Below, one piece after another: positions 43,310 through 52,077 of a stretch of 64,000 nucleotides of DNA. This DNA is from Bacillota bacterium (lineage in GTDB: Bacteria > Bacillota > Clostridia > Acetivibrionales > DSM-1351): contig JAEZRV010000062.1 in NCBI GenBank assembly GCA_023444055.1, positions 23,154 through 87,153 on the forward strand, given 5' to 3'. Positions within the stretch are counted from its first letter, which is position 1; each line of letters starts with the position of its first letter. The notes beneath the pieces were generated by a model. It was not told the DNA's origin, ran no database searches, and was given only the letters and a program-made list of their open reading frames with translations. The position numbers and the translations under genes were made by a program.

Positions 43310-44287
43310 ATAGAAGCGATATTAGAACTTACAGCAAATTATAATCTATTTAACCAATTAGCTATACTTTGCCCTGATAAAATACCAGAGATAAAAAGTG
43401 TACTCTGCCAATATGACATAAATCCAAAGAAAACAGATGAAGGAGAGGATATAAACAGTAAGATGGAATCCTTCATACATACGAAGAAAATAGAAGGTCT
43501 TAGACAGAGCACATTAGATAGATACACACTAGAACTTAAAACATTTGCAAAAGTAGTTAAAAAGAGAACGGAAGATATTACAACTCAAGATATTAGATTA
43601 TACTTAGGCAATTACTCAAACCTAAAGAACAGCACAATATCCACAAAAATATACACATTAAAAAGCTTCTTCAACTGGCTCACAGATGAAGAAATAATTA
43701 TAAAAAATCCAACACACAACATTAAGAGACCTAGAAAAGAGAAGAGGCTAATAAAAGCACTATCTCCAGAAGAATTAGAAATGGTTAGAGAAGGCTGTGA
43801 AACATTAAGACAAAAAGCACTGGTAGAAGTTCTATACTCTACAGGTTGCAGACTATCAGAGCTGGTGGACATGAATATAAATGATATAGATAAAGCTAAA
43901 CAGTCTGCTACGGTGATAGGTAAAGGCAACAAAGAAAGAACAGTGTTTTTCACATGGAAAACACTTAGAGCATTAAACAAATATATTGATAGCAGGACAG
44001 ACAACAATCCAGCACTGTTCGTAACTGAGAGAAAGCCTCACAATAGACTTGGAGGCAGAGCAATTCAAAAAGAAATAGATAAGATAAAAATTAAAGCTAA
44101 CATAAATAAAGAACTACATCCACATATATTTAGACATACGATAGCAACTCACTTATTAGAAAACGGTGCTGACGTAGTTATGGTACAAAATATATTAGGA
44201 CATGAGAGTGTAGCTACTACTCAAATTTACACAAGCCTCACCGAACAACTAAAAGAGCAAACTTTTAGGCGGTGCATGGCGAAGTGA
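43310..44287 (+). CDS. second tyrosine recombinase (Xer-like), start uncertain
   Basis: The catalytic domain has Arg in STGCRLSELVDMN, His-x-x-Arg in HIFRHTIATHL, His in LGHESVATT and Tyr in TQIYTSL, so all active-site residues are present. The ATG at 43463 begins at the core-binding domain. The frame continues upstream with coding-like text (ILELTANYNLFNQLAILC) to about 43310. No usual start codon is found there; an ATA at 43310 lies nine bases after AAGGTGG. It sits far from the att site, just before the late genes, so it is not the integrase. It could resolve dimers or invert DNA. Confidence 0.8.
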   Translation: MEAILELTANYNLFNQLAILCPDKIPEIKSVLCQYDINPKKTDEGEDINSKMESFIHTKKIEGLRQSTLDRYTLELKTFAKVVKKRTEDITTQDIRLYLGNYSNLKNSTISTKIYTLKSFFNWLTDEEIIIKNPTHNIKRPRKEKRLIKALSPEELEMVREGCETLRQKALVEVLYSTGCRLSELVDMNINDIDKAKQSATVIGKGNKERTVFFTWKTLRALNKYIDSRTDNNPALFVTERKPHNRLGGRAIQKEIDKIKIKANINKELHPHIFRHTIATHLLENGADVVMVQNILGHESVATTQIYTSLTEQLKEQTFRRCMAK

Positions 44288-44329
44288 TATAGATAATACA
44301 ACGGAAGAGGAAAGGAGAGAAGAGAACTA

Positions 44330-44767
44330 ATGTCTAAAGATAATATACGCGATTATGCAACAGCAGCATTTAGATTTTATGCGAAAGTTGGCAGTAAAAA
44401 AGATTATTTAAATAGATTACAGCAAGATGCACAACATGGTCAAGGAAACGGAATATCTAAGCCAACAGAAGCAGCATTAGTAAGTAAAGAAACAATTCTA
44501 CAGACAAGAGCTGCAGAATTTGCAGATATAGAAGCAACAGAAAGAACTATGTACCAGCTAGGACTAATGACAAATGGTTTAGCAATATGTAAAGTGATTG
44601 AAGATGTATACTTTAAAGATTGCTGGAAAGACCTAGAAAAAGGAGATATACAAGATAGAGTACACCATTGTGAAATACATATTCCGGCATCTGAAAGACA
44701 AATATATTACTGGTTACGCAAAGCAAGAGAAATGTTTGCAATAGAGAGAGGATTAAGAATTAAATAA
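44330..44767 (+). CDS. ArpU/RinA-like late regulator (tentative)
   Basis: The 145-residue protein lies directly before the packaging genes, where late transcription activators of Gram-positive phages occur. A C-terminal stretch (IPASERQIYYWLRKAREMFAIE) could be a helix-turn-helix, like region 4 of sigma factors. The N-terminal half is helical and Ala/Lys-rich. The identity is inferred from position and length; similarity is weak by eye. Confidence 0.5.
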   Translation: MSKDNIRDYATAAFRFYAKVGSKKDYLNRLQQDAQHGQGNGISKPTEAALVSKETILQTRAAEFADIEATERTMYQLGLMTNGLAICKVIEDVYFKDCWKDLEKGDIQDRVHHCEIHIPASERQIYYWLRKAREMFAIERGLRIK

Positions 44768-44854
44768 TTTTTTAAAAAGTTTGCAGTAATGAGGGTATAA
44801 AATGTGGTAAGTTATATATAGTTAGAGAAGTTGGAATTGCATATAGTATATGTT

Positions 44855-44895
44855 TAACAAAAAGTAGTTGTCGTTGTGGCAGCTACTTTTTGTTA
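44855..44895 (+). terminator. hairpin between early and late genes
   Basis: AACAAAAAGTAGTTG pairs with CAGCTACTTTTTGTT, with one G-T pair and a loop of about nine bases. It lies in the 187-base gap after the late regulator gene, so it probably ends early transcription or is bypassed by an antiterminator. Confidence 0.65.
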
Positions 44896-44954
44896 GTCTA
44901 TTGCAGGGAATTTCCTTTTTGTGTAGAATATTGAAACAAAAAGGGGGTGTGATA

Positions 44955-45134
44955 ATGGCAAAGACAGATAAGGAATTAACAGTAGAAGTTGTATGCAACT
45001 ATATACATGCCTGGGGAACTCAAAATAATTGTATTCCAGTTAAACATCAAGAGTTGCCCGGATTAATTGAGGATGTATATAATACAATAGTTAATCTTGG
45101 CAAGGACAAGGATAACGATAACGACAACAACTAA
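44955..45134 (+). CDS. small phage protein
   Basis: The 59-residue protein starts MAKTDKELTVEVV and ends in an Asp/Asn repeat. AAGGGGGTG precedes the ATG at 44955. A longer frame from 44868 runs back through the hairpin and is rejected. The function is unknown. Confidence 0.55.
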   Translation: MAKTDKELTVEVVCNYIHAWGTQNNCIPVKHQELPGLIEDVYNTIVNLGKDKDNDNDNN

Positions 45135-45148
45135 CTAGCGAGAACTGT

Positions 45149-45180
45149 AAAAGCACCTGATTAAATAGGTGCTTTTTATT
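45149..45180 (+). terminator. terminator
   Basis: AAAAGCACCT and AGGTGCTTTT form a ten-pair stem with an eight-base loop, followed by a T-rich tail. Confidence 0.8.
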
Positions 45181-45205
45181 ATACTTGAAAGGATGTGGAA
45201 TTATT

Positions 45206-45349
45206 ATGGAACAACTTGAATTCTTTAAAAAATTAAGAGATACATCGGGAGAAATAGTTGAGGCGCTGGAAACTGAAGATGCAAACAAACTTGAATCAGT
45301 TATGGGGAAATTTGTAATTTTAATGTTACAGGCTGATGCTTTAAAGTGA
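45206..45349 (+). CDS. 47-residue phage protein
   Basis: The sequence MEQLEFFKKLRDTSGEIV continues as an acidic amphipathic helix to a TGA at 45347. GAAAGGATGTGG precedes the ATG. Small proteins of this kind often lie before HNH genes in clostridial prophages. The function is unknown. Confidence 0.6.
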   Translation: MEQLEFFKKLRDTSGEIVEALETEDANKLESVMGKFVILMLQADALK

Positions 45350-45413
45350 TGATATGAATAAACATCTGGAGATATATAAATTTTTTAAGTTATGAGTGAA
45401 AGGACAGAATATT

Positions 45414-45800
45414 ATGCTTAAGAGTTGCAAGTATTGTGGTCGCATTCATGATAGTAAGCATGATTGTGGGTATAAGCCCAAAAGAAAAAAGAAAGGTAAT
45501 AACAAAGACCGTTTTAGATGGACTAAAGCATGGCAGTCTAAGCGTGATGAGATTAAGCAACGTGATAAGTATCTATGCCAAATATGCATACGAAAGTTAT
45601 ACAATACAAAAAACCAATATAATTACACAGACTTAGAGGTACATCACATAACGCCATTAGAAGAGGACTTTGAGAGGCGTTTAGACAACGATAATCTTAT
45701 TACTATATGTGAGACACATCACGAGATGGCAGAGCGTAAAGAGATACCACGAGAACTTATACAGAGGATTGTAAAGGAGCAGGAGAAGGGCGCAAAATGA
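45414..45800 (+). CDS. HNH endonuclease of the packaging module
   Basis: The 128-residue protein has a zinc-type CKYCGRIHDSKHDCGY start and CQICIRKL, followed by the HNH motif LEVHHITPLEEDFE..NLITICETHHEM. HNH proteins next to terminase genes assist terminase cleavage in cos-type HK97-like phages. The ATG at 45414 follows AAAGGAC. The candidate cos region lies directly downstream. Confidence 0.85.
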   Translation: MLKSCKYCGRIHDSKHDCGYKPKRKKKGNNKDRFRWTKAWQSKRDEIKQRDKYLCQICIRKLYNTKNQYNYTDLEVHHITPLEEDFERRLDNDNLITICETHHEMAERKEIPRELIQRIVKEQEKGAK

Positions 45801-45923
45801 CATAATTCGACATAATGCCCCCGGGGGTGTCAATAGCAAAAATTTTGAACTCGGGAACACCACGTGTCCACCCACACGCATAAAATATTCCCACATCAGC
45901 TTTTTGAAAGGAGATGAATTTTA
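45801..45923. other. candidate cos region
   Basis: This 123-base non-coding gap is more GC-rich than its surroundings and contains the ten-base palindrome CCCCCGGGGG (about 45818-45828). Direct ATGACATAATTCGACATAATG-like short repeats lie before it and CACGTGTCCACCCACACGC after. The position between HNH and small terminase is where cos lies in related phages. The exact cut is not visible. Confidence 0.5.
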
Positions 45924-46490
45924 ATGCCGACACCACCAAAACCATTTACAGTATTAAAAAATGAGAAAAAATCACACCGGACAAAGAAAGAATTAAAGCA
46001 AAGGCAAGAAGGAGAAAAAGCTTTAGCAACTGGTAAGGCATTAAAAGAGCGTCCAGAAGTAAAAAGCAATCATATAGCGCATAAGGAGTTTCAAAGACTT
46101 AACAAGCTCCTTAAGAATATTAATAAAAATGATGCGATTTATGAAATAATTATAAATCGTTATTGTATGATGGTAGCGGAATGTGACGATTTACAAAACA
46201 AGAGAGAAAACTGCTATCAGATGATAGTTAAACTCGATGAAAGATTTAACGAAGAAATAAGTAATGCTCCTCCTAAAGAAAGGGCAAAACTTATAAAGTC
46301 ATATGCTAATGCTTATTCGGAATTGCTTGATAACTTTTTACGTTGTGATTCACAAATTCAGACAAAGCGGAAGATGCTCCTTGATATAGAAAAGGAAAAC
46401 ATAATGACGATTGCTGCAGCACTGAGAAGCATACCTAAGAAAGATGATAAAAGCGAAAATCCTTTACTAAAGGCATTGAAAGATGGTTAA
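45924..46490 (+). CDS. terS: terminase small subunit, P27 family
   Basis: The 188-residue protein begins with a basic, Pro-containing N-terminus and has a helical core (HKEFQRLNKLLKNINKND.. RYCMMVAECDDLQ) that matches P27-type small terminases. These bind cos and recruit the large subunit. GAAAGGAG precedes the ATG. Its end overlaps the large-subunit start by eight bases. Confidence 0.85.
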   Translation: MPTPPKPFTVLKNEKKSHRTKKELKQRQEGEKALATGKALKERPEVKSNHIAHKEFQRLNKLLKNINKNDAIYEIIINRYCMMVAECDDLQNKRENCYQMIVKLDERFNEEISNAPPKERAKLIKSYANAYSELLDNFLRCDSQIQTKRKMLLDIEKENIMTIAAALRSIPKKDDKSENPLLKALKDG

Positions 46491-48189
46491 GGACAGTAAA
46501 GCTTATAAATACGCTCTGTGGTGTTTAGAACCCGGCAATCGTAAAGTCGGCATTTATGTAAAAAAACAAGCTAAAGCATGGATTGACATAGTTGACAAAA
46601 ATGATCCAGAAGCATACTTTGATGAGAAAGCATATAACAAGATTTGCAAAATACTTAAGTTAATGGTTCATCCAGATTTAAAATGTCCGTTGGATGAAGG
46701 CCTAGAGGATTATGCATGGTTATTAATAATTGCGGTGCTTTGCACAAAATTAAGAAATGAAGAAAACAAGGATATAAGATACTATATAACCGCTTTATTG
46801 GAGATAAGCCGTAAGAACTTTAAAACCTTCAATTCTGGGGTTATTTTTATTTTATTAATGCTTACTGATCCACAGTTTAGCCGATTCTTTTCCGTAGCTC
46901 CTGATTTAAAGCTATCAAAAGAGTTGCAACTTGCAATCAGAAAAATAATAAAAGTAAGTCCGGCACTAGTTGAAAATGATGCTTTTAAGATATTGAGAAG
47001 TGAAATTAGATGCTTATTGACCGAAAGCGAATACACTCCACTTGCTTACAGCGAAGATAAAATGGATGGTAAGCTTGCTAATGCTTTTTTAGCTGATGAA
47101 GCTGGAGCAATGGACAGTTATCCGATTGAAGCAATGAGATCATCACAAATAACGCTATTTAATAAACTTGGAATTATTATCAGTACTCAATACCCAAATG
47201 ATAACAATGCCATGATTGATGAAATAGATATATCTAAAAAGACACTTGACGGTCTCAGAGATAGTAAAAGAAGATTCTCACTCCTATATGAGCCTGATGA
47301 CGAATTTTTAACAGATGATAAATGGCAGACAGAGGATTTGGTAATTTATCAGAGTAACCCTGTAGCGGTAGCACATGATTATATATTTCAAGCAATAAAG
47401 GAAATGCGGAACGATGCCGTAGATTACGAGAATAAGCGTGAAAACTACCTATGTAAGCATAATAATATAAAATACAAAGGCCTTGGAGTAGAGGGATATA
47501 TTGAGGTTACTAAGGTTAGACAATGCAAGCGCGTTAAGGATGATGGATGGTGGAGAGGTAGAAGGGTATGGATAGGTCTTGATTTATCGATATCGGACGA
47601 TAATGTATCGGTTGATATGAAAACATTTGATGGCACAAATAAAGATGATGCAATTCTTTATACAAGAACAATGGGGTTTATTCCTAAAGACAAAAAGAAA
47701 AAGAAAAGTAAAAAAGAAGGCGTAGATTATGACCGTTTAATAAAAAAAGGCGTTTGCATAGAATGCGGAAATGAAGTTATTGACTACTTAGAAGTTGAAA
47801 ACTATGTGCTAACCTTAGAAGAAAAATATGGAGTAACAATTGTACAAATTGGATATGACAGATGGAATGCGTTAAGCTCCGTACAAAAATTCGAAGCTAA
47901 AGGATATGAATGTGTTGACATTAAACAACATTCAAGCGTTTTGCATTCTCCTACAAAATGGCTTAAAGAAAAAATACTAAACAAAAAATATTTTTATGAT
48001 GAAAATATTATGTTAGAAATTAATTTTCAAAACGCCAGATGCACGGAAGATACAAACAAAAATAAATATGTAAATAAAAAGAAATCAGCGGGAAAAGTCG
48101 ACCAGGTAATAGGAAATATTAACTCAACTTATCTGATTGAACAGGAATTGTTGTTTGGAAATAATGGATTCACAGTTCAAGTCATATAG
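46483..48189 (+). CDS. terL: terminase large subunit
   Basis: The 568-residue DNA-packaging ATPase and nuclease has an adenine/Walker A region that reads EISRKNFKTFNS, where relatives usually have a RKNGK(T/S) core. Walker B is FLADEAGAMD. The C-terminal nuclease carries IGLDLSISDD, QIGYDRWNA and VDQVIGN. A Lys-rich insert with CIECGN lies at about 400-425. Size and motif order are those of HK97-like terminases. Confidence 0.9.
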   Translation: MVKDSKAYKYALWCLEPGNRKVGIYVKKQAKAWIDIVDKNDPEAYFDEKAYNKICKILKLMVHPDLKCPLDEGLEDYAWLLIIAVLCTKLRNEENKDIRYYITALLEISRKNFKTFNSGVIFILLMLTDPQFSRFFSVAPDLKLSKELQLAIRKIIKVSPALVENDAFKILRSEIRCLLTESEYTPLAYSEDKMDGKLANAFLADEAGAMDSYPIEAMRSSQITLFNKLGIIISTQYPNDNNAMIDEIDISKKTLDGLRDSKRRFSLLYEPDDEFLTDDKWQTEDLVIYQSNPVAVAHDYIFQAIKEMRNDAVDYENKRENYLCKHNNIKYKGLGVEGYIEVTKVRQCKRVKDDGWWRGRRVWIGLDLSISDDNVSVDMKTFDGTNKDDAILYTRTMGFIPKDKKKKKSKKEGVDYDRLIKKGVCIECGNEVIDYLEVENYVLTLEEKYGVTIVQIGYDRWNALSSVQKFEAKGYECVDIKQHSSVLHSPTKWLKEKILNKKYFYDENIMLEINFQNARCTEDTNKNKYVNKKKSAGKVDQVIGNINSTYLIEQELLFGNNGFTVQVI

Positions 48190-48210
48190 AAAGGTGGTGA
48201 GAACAATAAA

Positions 48211-49428
48211 ATGGTATGGTTTAAAAGAAAAACAGAAAAAAGAGCTGATGAAACAAGTACACCCGTAGATGATTTATTATTAAAAGCTTTGTTAGGAAAC
48301 ACTGATATCACTAGAGAACAGGCTCTAAATATACCAAGTGTAAAAAGTTGCATTAACTTTATAGCAGATACAGTCTCAATGCTACCAATAAAGCTATACC
48401 GAGAAAGTAACGGAAAAGCAGAAGAAATTAAAGGAGATAAAAGAGTTAAACTCCTAAATGACGATCCAGGAGACACTCTCGATGCATTACAATTTTGGAG
48501 AGCATTAATTGCCGATTACTTTCTTGGCAAAGGTGGATATGCTTACATAAAAAAAGAAAAAAATCAGTTTACAGGGGTTTATTACGTTGATGAGAAATAC
48601 ATATCCATTATTAAAAATGTAGATCCAATTTTTAAAGATTATGATATTTGGGTAAATGGTATTCCGTACAAACCTTATCAGTTTATTAAACTTTTAAGGA
48701 ATACTAAAGATGGAGCTGAAGGAATAAGTATAACAGAAGAAAATAATAAAATGCTCAGCGTTAGTTATAATTCAATAGTTTTTGAAGAAACTTTAGTAAA
48801 AAAGGGTGGCAACAAAAAAGGATTTTTAAAGTCTGAAACCAAGCTTGAGCAAAGTACTATTGATACACTCAAAGAAGCATGGAGAAACCTTTATGGCAAT
48901 AACAGTGATAATGTTGTAGTGCTGAACAAAGGGTTAGAATTTCAAGAAGCCAGTAATACATCGGTAGAAATGCAGCTCAATGAAAATAAAGTAAGTAATT
49001 CAGGTGAAATTTGTAAAATTTTTAATATACCTGTAAATATTATCAATGGCACTGCTTCGGAAAAAGAGTATACAAATGGTTTTAAAATAGGTGTAATGCC
49101 AGTTTTAAAAGTAATTGAATGTGCTTTAAATAGAGACTTCCTACTGGAGAAAGAAAAATCCGGAGAGGGAGTTTTTTATTGGGAGTTTGACACTAAAGAA
49201 ATTCTAAAAGGTTCTATAAAAGAAAGATTTGAGGCATACAAAACAGCTATTGATGCTAACTTTATACAAATTGATGAGGTTAGATTCATGGAAAACTTAC
49301 CATCACTAGGAATTGATTGGATAAAACTTGGTCTTGATAGTGTACTTTATAACCCAAAAACAGGCGAAGTATATACGCCGAACACAAATCGGACACAAAA
49401 AATGGATGAATTGAAGGGGGGTGATTAA
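48211..49428 (+). CDS. portal protein, HK97 type
   Basis: The 405-residue protein starts MVWFKRKTEK and has the typical VKSCINFIADTVSMLPIKLYRE, the core ALLIADYFLGKGGYAYI-like text, and SGEICKIFNIP near the end. The dodecameric portal forms the DNA entry vertex. GAAAGGTGGTG precedes the ATG. Confidence 0.92.
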   Translation: MVWFKRKTEKRADETSTPVDDLLLKALLGNTDITREQALNIPSVKSCINFIADTVSMLPIKLYRESNGKAEEIKGDKRVKLLNDDPGDTLDALQFWRALIADYFLGKGGYAYIKKEKNQFTGVYYVDEKYISIIKNVDPIFKDYDIWVNGIPYKPYQFIKLLRNTKDGAEGISITEENNKMLSVSYNSIVFEETLVKKGGNKKGFLKSETKLEQSTIDTLKEAWRNLYGNNSDNVVVLNKGLEFQEASNTSVEMQLNENKVSNSGEICKIFNIPVNIINGTASEKEYTNGFKIGVMPVLKVIECALNRDFLLEKEKSGEGVFYWEFDTKEILKGSIKERFEAYKTAIDANFIQIDEVRFMENLPSLGIDWIKLGLDSVLYNPKTGEVYTPNTNRTQKMDELKGGD

Positions 49429-49432
49429 TAAA

Positions 49433-50017
49433 ATGAGAATTGAAATAAGAAGTGATTCAGTGCTGCTTGATGGCTATGTAAACGCAGTGGGTAGAGATAG
49501 CAAGCCTGTCATAACTCCAAAGGGAAAAGTAGTAGAGATGATTGAACCAAAAGCGTTTCAAGATGCACTAGACAGCACAGACAATGTTGACATGTTACTT
49601 GACCACGACAAAAATCGTAAACTTGGGAACACAAAAGATGGCAGTATAGAATTATATGAAGATAATATTGGGCTTAGAGTAATAGCTACTATTACAGATC
49701 CGGAAGTAATACAAGATGCCAAAAATAAAAAATTAAAAGGTTGGTCTTTCGCTATGAAGGTTGTAAAGGACTACATAGAAGAAAGAGCTGAACAAATCCC
49801 ACGAAGGCACATCAAAAAACTTAAACTATTTGAAGTGTCTTTAATTAAACGGTTATCTCCGGTATATGCAGGAACGTTAATTGAGCAAAGGGCAGAAGAG
49901 GAAGAAATAACTGAACATAGAGGAGATGAATTTAGAGCGGTTATAGTTGATGAATCAACTCAAATAGATTATTCGGAATACGAAGCCAGGTTAAACAAGA
50001 TTAAAGCCAATAAATAA
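49433..50017 (+). CDS. HK97-type prohead protease
   Basis: The 194-residue serine protease matures the head. Its catalytic His lies in DMLLDHDKNRKLG and the Ser in KGWSFAMKV, with EVSLI after it. The ATG at 49433 has GGGGGTG upstream; the in-frame GTG at 49421 lies inside that site. Confidence 0.88.
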   Translation: MRIEIRSDSVLLDGYVNAVGRDSKPVITPKGKVVEMIEPKAFQDALDSTDNVDMLLDHDKNRKLGNTKDGSIELYEDNIGLRVIATITDPEVIQDAKNKKLKGWSFAMKVVKDYIEERAEQIPRRHIKKLKLFEVSLIKRLSPVYAGTLIEQRAEEEEITEHRGDEFRAVIVDESTQIDYSEYEARLNKIKANK

Positions 50018-50060
50018 TTTTGGCTTATTTTAATTTTAAAAAAGAGAGGAAAAAAAGGAC

Positions 50061-51290
50061 ATGTTAAAAATTTTAAAGAGGATTTTTGTTGTAATATTAG
50101 TGTTTTTTGTACCTTCCTATGGACTAACTATAGAATACAGGGCAAAATTAAAAGATTTAGAAGAGCAAAGAGCTGACCTAGAGGAAGAGATGCAAAATAT
50201 TCTAGACAAGGCAAAAGCTGAAACTAGAGCAATGACAACAGATGAACAAACAAATTTTACAGAAATTGAAAAGAAAATAAAAAACATTGATGCAACAATA
50301 CAAGCGGAAGAAAGAGCCAGATCTATTTCAAATTACAAAAAAACATCTAGTGATGATGGAAACATGACAGAAGCTGAAAAAAGAGCTGTAAAAGAAGAAA
50401 AAGCTTTTGAAAATTACATTCGCGGTGTAGTTGAAGAAAGAGCAGATGTAAATTTAACTACAGGCGATAACGGAGCCATAATACCTTCAACTATTGCTAA
50501 TAAAATTATAAAAAAAGTATATGATATATGCCCAATTTATCAATTGTCTACCAGATACAATATAGGCGGAACGCTAAGTATACCGTATTACGATGAAAAC
50601 ACTCAATCCATAACTATGGCATATGCTACAGAATTTGCGGATCTAACATCTACATCAGGAAAATTTACAAGTATTGAATTAAAAGGATTTCTTGCTGGAG
50701 CCTTAAGTAAAATATCAAAATCTTTAATAAACAACTCGCAATTTGCTATAGTACCATTTGTTGTTGGTGCTATGTCAGAAGCTATTTCTAAATGGATTGA
50801 AAAAGAGTTATTAAATGGCACTACTGATAAAATTGCAGGGCTTTCCACAGTAACACAAAAGGTAACAACTACAAGCTCAACTGCAATAACAGCAGATGAA
50901 TTAATAGATCTGCAAGAAGAAATACCAGATGTATATCAAACTCAAGCAATTTGGGTAATGAATAAATCTACAAGAAAAGCGATCAGAAAGTTAAAAGATG
51001 GAAGTGGAAATTATCTGCTAAATAAAGATGTTACGGCTAAATGGGGATATACCTTACTAGGAAAAGATGTTTACACTAGTGATAATGTATCAGGAATAGA
51101 AGCTGGAAAAACTGTTATTCATTATGGAGATATGAGTGGATTAGCTGTTAAACTTTCAGAAAATATTAACATAGAAGTGCTTAGAGAGGTTTTTGCGACT
51201 CAACATGCAGTTGGAGTAGTGGGTTGGGTTGAAATTGATTCCAAAGTAGAAAATGCTCAAAAAATAGCTTCAATGGTAATGAAGGCGTAG
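50061..51290 (+). CDS. major capsid protein, HK97 fold
   Basis: The 409-residue protein has a coiled-coil delta/scaffold domain (about residues 27-115) and a capsid domain from LTTGDNGAIIPSTIANKI onward. It has IPYYDENTQ, the A-domain WVMNKSTRKAIRKLKD and VHYGDMSGLAVK-like text near the end. The first 22 residues are unusual: a basic start and a strongly hydrophobic run (FVVILVFFVP) before the coiled coil. The only ribosome site (GAGAGG) supports the ATG at 50061. Confidence 0.9.
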   Translation: MLKILKRIFVVILVFFVPSYGLTIEYRAKLKDLEEQRADLEEEMQNILDKAKAETRAMTTDEQTNFTEIEKKIKNIDATIQAEERARSISNYKKTSSDDGNMTEAEKRAVKEEKAFENYIRGVVEERADVNLTTGDNGAIIPSTIANKIIKKVYDICPIYQLSTRYNIGGTLSIPYYDENTQSITMAYATEFADLTSTSGKFTSIELKGFLAGALSKISKSLINNSQFAIVPFVVGAMSEAISKWIEKELLNGTTDKIAGLSTVTQKVTTTSSTAITADELIDLQEEIPDVYQTQAIWVMNKSTRKAIRKLKDGSGNYLLNKDVTAKWGYTLLGKDVYTSDNVSGIEAGKTVIHYGDMSGLAVKLSENINIEVLREVFATQHAVGVVGWVEIDSKVENAQKIASMVMKA

Positions 51291-51314
51291 TTAAATCTAC
51301 GCCTCACTTTTTAT
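51283..51314 (+). terminator. hairpin after the capsid gene
   Basis: AGGCGTAG-TTAAAT-CTACGCCT is a perfect eight-pair stem overlapping the capsid stop, followed by CACTTTTTAT. It may end part of the transcripts or stabilise the capsid mRNA. Confidence 0.7.
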
Positions 51315-51332
51315 AAAGAGAGAGGTGATTTT

Positions 51333-51719
51333 ATGTACAATGCAAAAAATTATACGGAGCAAGGTGGAGAAAAAACAGTAATAGGTGGAGAAATATTAAT
51401 AAATGGAAAAATGACAGTATCGGAAAGCGCAGAAGTTACAGGAATTACAGGCATAACCGAAGCAGCTACCGCTACAGTACTGGGAGGAATTAAAGCAGCC
51501 GCCAAAGGTGCTGGCGATACCGTAGAAGTAAAAATTGATACTACATCATCTAAATTATACGTGCCAACTTATGCAATTGAAGCGACGCCTACAGTAGCTG
51601 GATTAGTAAAACAAGCAAGTAATGTTGCAGATGCTGCGGGAGCAACACCCACAGCGGCAGAGTTCAAAGCTCTGTTAGATGCATTGAAAGCAGCTGGAAT
51701 AATGGTTGCAGATGTATAA
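51333..51719 (+). CDS. head fibre-like protein
   Basis: The 128-residue protein begins MYNAKNYTEQGGEKTVIGGE, followed by a short Thr/Ala-rich repeat region (GITGITEAATATVLGGIKAA), as in phage head-fibre/decoration proteins. It ends with a helix in AEFKALLDALKAAG. The location behind the capsid gene fits decoration of the head. Confidence 0.75.
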   Translation: MYNAKNYTEQGGEKTVIGGEILINGKMTVSESAEVTGITGITEAATATVLGGIKAAAKGAGDTVEVKIDTTSSKLYVPTYAIEATPTVAGLVKQASNVADAAGATPTAAEFKALLDALKAAGIMVADV

Positions 51720-51739
51720 TAAAGAGAGGTGAATAATCA

Positions 51740-52069
51740 TTGAAAGTAAGCGAAATACAAGTAAGTAATATCGCTGACTATCTTAAATTGGGTACAGGAG
51801 AGTATACAGAAGATGAATTAGCTGAATTAGCTGCTGAATTAGCTCCACTACTCACAGTGGCGAAAAAATTCATTTCAGGGTACACAGGCATACCAATTTC
51901 ATCAACAACTGTAGGTGAAAAAACACTTGATGATTACGAAGATTTCTACATAGTGGTTATGATTTTGTGTCAGGATATGTATGATAACCGAACAATGTAT
52001 GTAGATAAAAGTAATCTAAACAAAGTTGTTGACACAATACTCGGTATGTACTGTATTAATCTGCTTTAG
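51740..52069 (+). CDS. head-tail connector protein (gp6-like)
   Basis: The 109-residue helical protein begins with TTG and has ADYLKLGTGEYTEDEL, a stretch KKFISGYTGIP and DFYIVVMILCQDMYDNR. These are typical of phage connector/adaptor proteins that bind beneath the portal. Confidence 0.8.
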   Translation: MKVSEIQVSNIADYLKLGTGEYTEDELAELAAELAPLLTVAKKFISGYTGIPISSTTVGEKTLDDYEDFYIVVMILCQDMYDNRTMYVDKSNLNKVVDTILGMYCINLL

Positions 52070-52077
52070 GAGGTTTT

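Noticed and set aside
44868..44954. N-terminal extension of the small late-region protein
   Set aside because: The extension is translated from the hairpin loop and right arm; the ATG at 44955 has a strong AAGGGGGTG site.
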